The position numbers and the translations under genes were made by a program. Positions 1-5,002 of a DNA stretch of 5,002 bases are shown here, one piece after another. This DNA comes from Caldifarciminota bacterium. Lineage in GTDB: Bacteria; WOR-3; Hydrothermia; UBA1063; CAJXJZ01. The notes beneath the pieces are model-generated. The model saw nothing but the letters and a program-made list of their open reading frames with translations. It was not told the DNA's origin and did not search any database. Position 1 is the stretch's first letter; the number at the start of each line of letters is the position of its first letter. The stretch spans positions 1 to 5,002 of the forward strand of contig JALTEL010000660.1 of NCBI GenBank assembly GCA_027073945.1, read 5' to 3'.

Positions 1-1
1 C

Positions 2-868
2 TTCAGGGATATGGAAGTGGACTACGCCGTGGTGGAGGTTGGGCTTGGCGGAAGGCTGGACGCAACCAATGTCATAACCCCGGAACTCTCGGTCATAACC
101 TCGCTCTCGCTGGACCACACCAGAATTCTGGGGGACAGGATAGAGAAGATTGCAGGGGAGAAGGCCGGCATAATAAAGAACGGCGTGCCGGTGGTTCTGG
201 CCAGAAACGAGGAAAAGGCGGTGGAGGTCATAGAGAGAATCGCTAAGGAAAGGAGCGCACCGCTAACCGCTGTCGGAAGGGATGCCCGGATACTCTCATC
301 GTCGTATTCAATGAGGGCGGTCTCCTGCACTCTGGAACTCCCGGACGGCAGCATTCTGGAGGCAGGGGCGGGGATGGGCGGCAGGCACCAGATAGACAAC
401 TGCGCAACCGCGGCCCTTGCAGCGTGGAGGCTGGGGATAAGCAAAGATGCCATAAAGAGCGGATTGAAGCGGGCAAAATGGCCCGGCCGCATGGAAATAG
501 TGAGGGATGATCCTCTTCTCCTCATCGACGGCTGCCACAACAGGGCAGGAGCGGAATCGCTTCTTGAAACCTTACGGCAGGAGGGGATAAAGAGGATAAT
601 GTTCGTCATGGCCTTCAGCTCGGAGAGGAGGGAGAGGGACATACTGACGGTTCTGGAACCTGTAATTGACAGGCTCGTGATAACCGCACCGGACAATCCG
701 AGGGCGATACCCGCAGAGGAGGCCGTGAGGATTGCGGAGGATGTCCTCAAAAACCGCGTTAGGGTGGAAAAGGCAGATACCGTTAAAGATGCGCTGAAAG
801 AAATTGACGGGGATGCGTGCATTGCGGGGTCGCTTTATCTGGTGGGGGAAGTGATGGGAAACTTTTAA
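2..868 (+). CDS. folC: FolC-type folylpolyglutamate / dihydrofolate synthase, 5' end outside the window
   Basis: Mur-ligase-family enzyme that joins glutamate to folate (and/or dihydropteroate) using ATP in the cytoplasm. The reading frame is open from base 2, so the N-terminal part with the P-loop lies outside the window; the first in-frame ATG (base 11) is internal. About 288 codons remain of a family usually 400-450 aa long. Visible family signatures in order: VEVGLGGRLDATN (about 32-70), S-LDH-ILGD (107-136) leading into EKAGIIKNGVP, GRHQIDN (380-400) at the start of the second half, WPGRMEIV (479-502), DGCHN (527-541) and the C-terminal GSLYLVGEV. The frame is intact to its TAA. One oddity is DGCHNR where bacterial FolC usually reads DGAHNP. 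Base composition (about 60% GC) and heavy ATA/AGG use match a resident gene. FolC is preferred over MurC-F because of the VGLGGRLDATN and SLYLVGEV signatures. Which of the two FolC activities it has cannot be told. Confidence 0.93.
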   Translation, partial: FRDMEVDYAVVEVGLGGRLDATNVITPELSVITSLSLDHTRILGDRIEKIAGEKAGIIKNGVPVVLARNEEKAVEVIERIAKERSAPLTAVGRDARILSSSYSMRAVSCTLELPDGSILEAGAGMGGRHQIDNCATAALAAWRLGISKDAIKSGLKRAKWPGRMEIVRDDPLLLIDGCHNRAGAESLLETLRQEGIKRIMFVMAFSSERRERDILTVLEPVIDRLVITAPDNPRAIPAEEAVRIAEDVLKNRVRVEKADTVKDALKEIDGDACIAGSLYLVGEVMGNF

Positions 869-879
869 CCCTAAGAAAA

Positions 880-2520
880 CTATCTCCATGATGCTTCAAA
901 CCTTTGATAGGCCAAAGGCTTCCCATAAACATCAATGTTGTCCTCAAAGTCAAGTATTAAACAGTCTTCTGTGCCACCAAACTTTGGCCCTCTTAATCCT
1001 CTGCCCAGCATTTGCTCATATAATACTTTACTTATAACCGGGCGAGCTAAGACAATACAATCAATAGACGGCTCATCGAATCCAGTTGTGAGAATCCCAT
1101 AATTCGTAATAAATCTTATTTCCCCCTTTTTCAATCGCTCAAGATTATGCTTACGGGTGCTTTTATTGGTACTACCTAAAATTGCCTCAGAGGGAATGCC
1201 CTCGCGTCTCAGCAAAAATGATAGAAATTTAGCCTGTTCTATTGAACAACAATATACTACACCTTTCCTATTCTCACAATATTTTTTTATCCCATTTACA
1301 ATCATCTGATTTCTTTTAACATTTTTTCCAATTTCATCTAATAGTTCTGGAGATAATTCTTTAAATTCATTATAGAACTTCTCCATTTTCTTAGTCATTC
1401 TGAATTCCATTTTTGTTTTTATAGATATGCTTTTAATCTTGCTCAATATTTTATCATCCTGCAACTTCTTTATTGGATCACTCCATTCAACACCCTTCGG
1501 AGTTATTAAGTTTTTACCAAACCTTCTTACAAGCTTTTTGGTTAAGTCATTTGTAGGATCTATACCACGTCCAGGGGTTGCGGAAAGGCCAATTACTGGA
1601 ATTACATCCCCCGCACCTCCTTGCTCAAGGTATTCTATTGTAACCTCATAAGTAGGTGCAATAGCATGATGCCCTTCATCGAAAAATATCGCTGATATTC
1701 TAGACATAATTTTAGGAGGTAGAGATTCAGTTTCAGCAATGGATCTCATTTTTTGTACTGAGGCAACTATCAACCCTCTCTCAAAACTATATTTTATATT
1801 ATGTGAGCCCCACAGCCGATATAATTGCATAAATTCTTTCGGCGGGTTTGCGCGCCGAAGAGATAAAAAAGTTTGGCATGCCTGTTCACAAATTTCAGCA
1901 GTTGTGGATAGCCAAATCACGATACTATCTGGATGCGAATCAAGGAAACGAATGATGGCTTCCATCGCAACCCTAGTTTTTCCGGCACCTGTTGGCAAAG
2001 AAAGCATGGCCTCATAGCCATGACGTTTTTCTAATACCTCAATCAACTGATTTACAACATCTTCTTGAAACTCCATTAATGGCGGAATGGGCGGAACGGG
2101 ATAAATGTCAACTATCGTTTCTGGAGTTTCTTCAGACGGAAGCCCTGCAAAAATTATAGGAAAGCCAAGAACAGATACGAACCTCTTAGCTGCCTTTTTC
2201 CCGGGATGCCAAGAACGAACTGCCGCATCTGCGACAGAAATTTTATCAGTTCCCTTAAAGTCAAGCTTAGTCAGATACCCGGGATCGCCCTCAATAAGGG
2301 CGCGACGGAGGTCTGCATCTGACAATAGTTCTAATTGCCTTGCTTCTATGATTAAACTAGCCATTTCATACTTGGTCGCAAGAACCCTGCCACTATAATC
2401 ATCAAGCCTCAATGAATCCAATGGAAGATATTTTTTCAAAAAGGTTTCCAGTTCACGTTTTTTAAGCCTATTGGCCAAGATATTGGCTGCTATTTTAATA
2501 TCCTCTTCATCTAAATCCAT
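880..2520 (-). CDS. SF2 DExH-box helicase / translocase with unassigned N-terminal domain
   Basis: A 546-aa predicted ATP-dependent DNA helicase or translocase. The SF2 core is complete: FQ upstream of motif I (residues 151-152), Walker A PTGAGKT (176-182, Lys181), motif II DEGHH (281-285), motif III SATP (313-316), motif V TTGFDEP (478-484) and motif VI QMLGRGLRG (503-511) with arginines 507 and 510. The protein ends about 35 residues after motif VI, with GGTEDC followed by a D-FEDN segment, as seen in related helicases, so it is probably not truncated. Residues 1-145 precede the core and match no domain I recognise; the first 85 look all-helical. The chosen start lies 2 nt past the stop of the upstream gene, with a weak Shine-Dalgarno-like AAGGCGAT at 2532-2525. 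An in-frame ATG at 2583 would overlap the upstream gene by 61 nt and is less likely. The stop lies 11 nt from the convergent folC stop. No nuclease motif is seen. Motif II and overall form resemble restriction- and defence-associated helicases; the defence role is inferred. Confidence 0.9.
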   Translation of the reverse strand: MDLDEEDIKIAANILANRLKKRELETFLKKYLPLDSLRLDDYSGRVLATKYEMASLIIEARQLELLSDADLRRALIEGDPGYLTKLDFKGTDKISVADAAVRSWHPGKKAAKRFVSVLGFPIIFAGLPSEETPETIVDIYPVPPIPPLMEFQEDVVNQLIEVLEKRHGYEAMLSLPTGAGKTRVAMEAIIRFLDSHPDSIVIWLSTTAEICEQACQTFLSLRRANPPKEFMQLYRLWGSHNIKYSFERGLIVASVQKMRSIAETESLPPKIMSRISAIFFDEGHHAIAPTYEVTIEYLEQGGAGDVIPVIGLSATPGRGIDPTNDLTKKLVRRFGKNLITPKGVEWSDPIKKLQDDKILSKIKSISIKTKMEFRMTKKMEKFYNEFKELSPELLDEIGKNVKRNQMIVNGIKKYCENRKGVVYCCSIEQAKFLSFLLRREGIPSEAILGSTNKSTRKHNLERLKKGEIRFITNYGILTTGFDEPSIDCIVLARPVISKVLYEQMLGRGLRGPKFGGTEDCLILDFEDNIDVYGKPLAYQRFEASWR

Positions 2521-2522
2521 GC

Positions 2523-3158
2523 TTATCGCCTTGACACTATTTTTGCAATTTCCTTGCAAGTAGGGCAGTTTGGATTGAAGCAAGTTTCAGTTAGCAGATC
2601 ATTTGCCAAACATTTTTCAAGAATTGCATTTACATATAATCGTTGCTTTTCAGAAATATTTCCCTTTGTTTTTAGCTGATTTCCAATAGAAAATAGAGCT
2701 TTTCTTTCGTTCTTAGAAAGAACACCAGCATTTTTGGCCTTGCTAGATATATGCATCATTTGATTTCCAGTTATTTGTTCCTTCCAAGCATCTTTATGCA
2801 GAGTCACTTCAAAAAGGATTTGAGAAAAAATTTCTATCAAATCATTTGCGCTGGGCTTGTCGGAACAAAGTTTTGATAATACAAGCTCTTGAATCTTGTC
2901 TTCTTTATCTGCGAGTTCTATAGCCAAACTAACAGGTAACCTACAACTATGGAAATAGTCTTTAGCCACAGGAGATAGTCCAGACAAATCAATGTATGCC
3001 ACCACCTCTGCTATCCGTGCATGGAGTTTTTGTGCTATGGCGTAGGGAGATAAATCATTTGATTTTAAGAACCTATTAATCTCATCTGCAACCAACACTG
3101 GATTACTATGACGACTTTTCCAGAGTCTTTCAAGATCCTTAATATCATTCACATTCAT
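2523..3158 (-). CDS. ParB-type helix-turn-helix protein, small, with C-terminal cysteine cluster
   Basis: A 211-aa protein without a family name that I recognise. Residues 26-95 read like the central DNA-binding domain of ParB/Spo0J/KorB: LSPYAIAQKLHA (36-47) resembles the first HTH helices, followed by VVAYIDLSGLSP (52-63) and LPVSLAIELAD (74-84), matching the ParB pattern L-x-L-P then l-x-x-g-h-A-x-x-L. The ParB N-terminal CTPase domain and its GxxRxxA box are absent, so this is an isolated DNA-binding module and not a partition protein. Residues 147-185 carry L-x-x-x-E-x-x-x-L-x-S-I-x-x-Q-L then SEKQ, a helical motif I associate with phage and mobile-element proteins. The C terminus has Cys193, Cys198 and Cys201, perhaps a partial metal site. 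The ATG at 3158 overlaps the upstream TGA (ATGA) and has GGAG 5 nt before it, so it is preferred over the ATG at 3182. It may regulate the operon or bind target DNA for its partners. Confidence 0.8.
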   Translation of the reverse strand: MNVNDIKDLERLWKSRHSNPVLVADEINRFLKSNDLSPYAIAQKLHARIAEVVAYIDLSGLSPVAKDYFHSCRLPVSLAIELADKEDKIQELVLSKLCSDKPSANDLIEIFSQILFEVTLHKDAWKEQITGNQMMHISSKAKNAGVLSKNERKALFSIGNQLKTKGNISEKQRLYVNAILEKCLANDLLTETCFNPNCPTCKEIAKIVSRR

Positions 3159-4603
3159 AATTTCTCCAACCTTGCAGCACAAGTTGTTACGAGAAGGCGT
3201 TCCCTAAAGTCAAAAGCCTTTATTGCGTCAAAGTCTAGCTCTTCTATAAGAAACTTCATAAAACCATCTGCTATAGACATGATAGCTAAAAAGTCATCAT
3301 GATCGATGAATTTTGCAAATGGCGAGTCTTCATTAGTAATAAAGATTAGATTATCACCCTCCAATATATAGTCAGTTATGGGGGCATTTTCACCCATAGA
3401 TCGAAACGTATGTCTCCACTTAATTTCCTGATCTCCAATCTTTACAGGATTGGAAACCTTTTTTACAACATCCTCTACTTTTTTATCCCGCTCACTCATA
3501 TCTGCATTTATCTCTTCTATTAGTCCTGCATCGAGATAGTCACCTCCAGTAGAGCTACCTTCAACTTCCATTCGTTCTGCGATGCTCTTGCTAACTCTAT
3601 TTATTGTATCTAAATTCTCAGCCATCTCTTTTTGTTTCCAAGGATCAGGAGAGCGTTCTCTCTTTGTTTTTTTTGCTTCGTTTAATAGCTGAGCAAAATG
3701 CGTTGGTAATTCTTCAACCGCTTGCTTCCACTCCTTGCTTTCTTTTTCAAATCCTTTCTTAGTAAAATTAACAGGCATATTATCTGCATGTAATTCCCCA
3801 AATATTTGCCTATATGTTGGATGATTGGGGATAAAAGATTTATCATAAGCTTCGATTAACTGATTATTCCTGTACCAATTAAAACCATAATACGTGAGGC
3901 TTCCTTTACGCATGAGCGCACCCCAACCTTTAATCCTAACCCCTTCTATAGTTACATCAACGTCAACCCTTGAATCAGGAATAAATTCAATAGGAGCTTC
4001 AGAAAGTTTTGTACCGTTTATAATAAAAATATCTCCTTCGCGTATATGTGGCAAGTATGCTTGGGCAATCTCCTTTTTTAATCTATCAGGGATTGGCTTT
4101 ACCTTTAATTTTTCAATGATGATTATTGTCCCTTCCTTGGAATCATCAGGGAGAACAATACTGCCCCTATCAAAAGTCTCAATCTCTGCAACCCATTTTG
4201 GAGTGCCAACATCCAACATCTTCTCGAAGTCAAATGTAACTTTATAACCAATAGAAGAGTCTTTAGTAATGGTTTCTATTGACCATTTTCTGCCGAGACT
4301 TGCACAAGCAGTTTTCATACCTAGCCCATATACTTTTTTTGAATACCGCTCATAAGGCAGTACAGTATCCATTGGCCAAGCCATTCTAACAGCTTTTTCT
4401 AAAACTTTTTGATCCATCCCCTGCCCATTATCTTTAACAACTATTCTTTCCAGATTCACATCTATTTCTATCCTAGCAGTTTTGTTTTTTGGCATAGCAT
4501 CTAATGAGTTGGCAATCAACTCAGATATAGATTGCCATACAGTAAAACTCGTATGCCCAATTTTCTCGATTAAACTTGGGTGTGGTGTCACGTCAATTTC
4601 CAT
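3155..4603 (-). CDS. MORC/MutL-like GHKL ATPase
   Basis: A 482-aa protein with an N-terminal GHKL (Bergerat-fold) ATPase domain. The N box is SELIANSLDA (27-36), with Glu28 as predicted catalytic base and Asn32 as Mg ligand. The G1 box is DNGQGM (58-63), and the G2/ATP-lid segment YGLGMK (92-97) is followed by a Ser/Gly-rich stretch. Residues about 190-300 fit a ribosomal-S5-like transducer domain: YRNNQLIEAY (244-253) and the K-rich NFTKKGFEK (279-287) resemble the second domain of MORC ATPases and the MutL/GyrB lysine that contacts ATP. There is no His-kinase phosphoacceptor or receiver region, and no Hsp90 middle domain. Residues 305-400 are charged and helical; 415-455 form a C-terminal module (NLIFITNEDSPFAKFI). 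The start has GAGGGAGATC at 4615-4606 with good spacing. It is the first gene of the operon and its TGA overlaps the next ATG. By analogy it should dimerise on ATP binding and clamp or compact DNA. Confidence 0.88.
   Translation of the reverse strand: MEIDVTPHPSLIEKIGHTSFTVWQSISELIANSLDAMPKNKTARIEIDVNLERIVVKDNGQGMDQKVLEKAVRMAWPMDTVLPYERYSKKVYGLGMKTACASLGRKWSIETITKDSSIGYKVTFDFEKMLDVGTPKWVAEIETFDRGSIVLPDDSKEGTIIIIEKLKVKPIPDRLKKEIAQAYLPHIREGDIFIINGTKLSEAPIEFIPDSRVDVDVTIEGVRIKGWGALMRKGSLTYYGFNWYRNNQLIEAYDKSFIPNHPTYRQIFGELHADNMPVNFTKKGFEKESKEWKQAVEELPTHFAQLLNEAKKTKRERSPDPWKQKEMAENLDTINRVSKSIAERMEVEGSSTGGDYLDAGLIEEINADMSERDKKVEDVVKKVSNPVKIGDQEIKWRHTFRSMGENAPITDYILEGDNLIFITNEDSPFAKFIDHDDFLAIMSIADGFMKFLIEELDFDAIKAFDFRERLLVTTCAARLEKL
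3164..3167 (-). promoter_or_regulatory. Shine-Dalgarno site of the HTH gene
   Basis: GGAG on the minus strand, 5 nt before the ATG at 3158. It lies inside the last codons of the ATPase gene, whose TGA shares bases with this ATG. The site supports the 3158 start over the longer one at 3182 and indicates translational coupling of the two genes. Confidence 0.65.
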
Positions 4604-4605
4604 CG

Positions 4606-4615
4606 GATCTCCCTC
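4606..4615 (-). promoter_or_regulatory. Shine-Dalgarno site of the GHKL ATPase gene
   Basis: The minus strand reads GAGGGAGATC, with GGGAG ending 5 nt before the ATG at 4603. It is a good match to the 3' end of archaeal and bacterial 16S rRNA, fixes the start, and argues against a leaderless transcript. Confidence 0.7.
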
Positions 4616-4647
4616 TTGGTTAAATTAAAAGGCCCAAACACATAGAC

Positions 4648-4662
4648 CTTAAACGATTTAAG
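4648..4662. promoter_or_regulatory. Perfect 6-3-6 palindrome, candidate operator
   Basis: CTTAAA-CGA-TTTAAG, a perfect inverted repeat with a 3-nt loop, 44-59 nt upstream of the ATPase ATG. It sits roughly where transcription would start if the TATA-like box at 4685-4692 is used, so a protein bound here would block initiation. The co-encoded HTH protein is an obvious candidate binder, but this is inference; AT-rich DNA yields short palindromes by chance. Confidence 0.4.
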
Positions 4663-4684
4663 TCAGAGATGGATAGTATCTTCT

Positions 4685-4700
4685 CTTAAAAAGCTTTCCC
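4685..4700 (-). promoter_or_regulatory. Candidate archaeal BRE/TATA promoter of the three-gene operon
   Basis: The minus strand reads GGGAAAGC followed by TTTTTAAG, a purine-rich BRE-like element next to a TATA-like box. Initiation about 25 nt downstream would fall near 4660, giving a leader of about 55 nt before the ATG at 4603 that includes the Shine-Dalgarno site. A second AT-rich box at 4621-4632 (TTTTAATTTAA) lies at the distance expected for a leaderless start, but the strong Shine-Dalgarno site makes that less attractive. No convincing bacterial -35/-10 pair was found. The call depends on the host being an archaeon. Confidence 0.35.
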
Positions 4701-4742
4701 TATTTTACACTATTTCATATACAACCCAGACAGCAAAGAGTT

Positions 4743-5002
4743 CTAAAGCACTAGTTCCCCGTCCCTCATCACAACCCTTTTGCTCCCGTCCAGATAGGTT
4801 ATCTCCATTGTCGGTTCGTGAAACAGCATGTCCAGATGCATGTCCGAGGGGTTCTTTCCGCCGGGCATGTCCAGGTTGTTTCCGAAGGCCAGATGTGCGG
4901 TCCTTGCGGCCTTCTCGTCCTCCAGCATATTGCCGGTGAGCCTCGCCTTCGGGTTAAGGCCGATTCCCAGCTCCCCAATTGTCTTGGCATACTTATCTAT
5001 GG
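4743..5002 (-). CDS. Aminopeptidase-T-like (M29-type) metallopeptidase, C-terminal fragment
   Basis: About 86 codons of the C-terminal end of a gene that continues past the right edge; the frame is open from base 5000 to a TAG at 4743. The fragment contains ELGIGLNPKARLTGN (about 4973-4929), LEDEKA, AHLAFGNN (4898-4875), PGGKNPS and MHLDM (4841-4827). These correspond to conserved Glu, His and His-x-Asp metal-ligand positions of aminopeptidase T/AmpS-like enzymes, which remove N-terminal residues from peptides using two divalent metals. The protein ends with a short strand-rich tail (DGSKRVVMRDGEL). GC content and Arg codons match folC rather than the cassette, so this is a resident gene. The ATG at 4928 is internal and not the true start. 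The exact substrate cannot be judged from this fragment; some archaeal homologues are annotated only as leucyl-aminopeptidase-related. Confidence 0.75.
   Translation of the reverse strand, partial: IDKYAKTIGELGIGLNPKARLTGNMLEDEKAARTAHLAFGNNLDMPGGKNPSDMHLDMLFHEPTMEITYLDGSKRVVMRDGELVL

Larger units (their letters stand above)
869..4742. other. AT-rich accessory cassette (putative defence island insert)
   Basis: A block of about 3.9 kb carrying three co-directional genes lies between two convergent housekeeping genes. Its composition differs sharply: 19 G/C in the 60 bases from 2641, against 36/60 at 1-60 and 38/60 at 4861-4920. The change falls within tens of bases of the folC stop on the left and of the aminopeptidase stop on the right. 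No integrase, transposase, tRNA gene, terminal inverted repeat or convincing flanking direct repeat is visible. It therefore looks like a small gene set acquired by recombination between conserved neighbours rather than a self-mobile element. The boundaries given are the gene ends and not proven junctions. Confidence 0.7.

Noticed and set aside
22..822. Long open frame (266 codons) on the minus strand opposite folC
   Set aside because: It is a compositional shadow of a GC-rich gene: Ser/Arg/Pro-rich, low complexity, no motifs, and lies wholly inside a clear folC frame.
860..900. Transcription terminator between the convergent folC and helicase stops
   Set aside because: Only short T-rich stretches (four or fewer T on either strand) and no stable hairpin are seen in the gap.
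2521..2583. Longer helicase start at 2583
   Set aside because: It would run 61 nt into the HTH gene. The extra residues resemble no part of the helicase, and the ATG at 2520 sits just after the preceding stop with a Shine-Dalgarno-like sequence.
3159..3182. Longer HTH-protein start at 3182
   Set aside because: The ATG at 3158 forms a typical ATGA overlap and has GGAG at ideal spacing; the longer start lacks a comparable site.
3155..4603. Sensor histidine kinase or Hsp90 identity for the GHKL gene
   Set aside because: There is no H-box dimerisation helix or sensor region ahead of the ATPase domain, which begins at the N terminus, and no Hsp90 middle domain. The second domain resembles MORC/MutL transducer domains instead.
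879..4680. Possible terminal inverted repeat: ACTATC-TCCAT at 879-889 and its reverse complement near 4669-4680
   Set aside because: The match is a 6-mer plus a gapped 3-4 bases in AT-rich DNA, it does not sit at the right composition boundary, and there is no transposase. Chance is sufficient.
4604..4742. tRNA gene, attachment site or CRISPR repeat in the intergenic region
   Set aside because: No cloverleaf arms, no T-arm GTTCRA motif, no repeated units and no duplicated sequence at the left border were found.
4799..4990. Second minus-strand open frame (63 codons) overlapping the aminopeptidase end
   Set aside because: It is a frame shadow: the other frame carries the conserved aminopeptidase residues, while this one is Trp/Arg/Thr-rich without motifs.

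Overview
The window looks like a piece of an archaeal chromosome carrying a short AT-rich accessory cassette. The archaeal reading is an inference. In the folC fragment at the left end, 16 of 25 isoleucines use ATA and most arginines use AGG/AGA even though the DNA is about 60% GC. The right-hand gene belongs to an aminopeptidase-T-like family common in archaea. Euryarchaea such as Thermoplasmata-type lineages would fit, but no marker fixes the taxon.

Layout: (1) 2-868 (+), the C-terminal two thirds of a Mur-ligase-fold FolC (folylpolyglutamate/dihydrofolate synthase), cut by the left edge. (2) 880-4603 (-), a three-gene operon read right to left: a MORC/MutL-like GHKL ATPase (482 aa), a small protein with a ParB-type helix-turn-helix (211 aa) and an SF2 DExH helicase (546 aa). 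The genes are tightly packed (ATGA overlap, then a 2-nt gap), each start has a Shine-Dalgarno-like sequence, and GC is much lower than in the flanks (19/60 in one sampled line, against 36/60 and 38/60 on the two sides). (3) 4604-4742, a 139-bp AT-rich intergenic region with a candidate archaeal BRE/TATA promoter and a perfect 6-3-6 palindrome near the predicted transcription start. (4) 4743-5002 (-), the C-terminal end of an M29/aminopeptidase-T-like metallopeptidase, cut by the right edge.

The two housekeeping genes point toward each other, and the foreign operon lies between their 3' ends without damaging either. An ATP-driven GHKL clamp, a DNA-binding adaptor and a DNA translocase or helicase suggest a DNA-sensing or DNA-processing machine. 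Anti-mobile-element defence is the likeliest role, because prokaryotic MORC-like ATPases and SF2 helicases recur in such islands. No nuclease, methyltransferase, integrase or tRNA is visible, so the effector step is unexplained. I do not recognise this three-gene set as a named system, and it is the main point of interest here.
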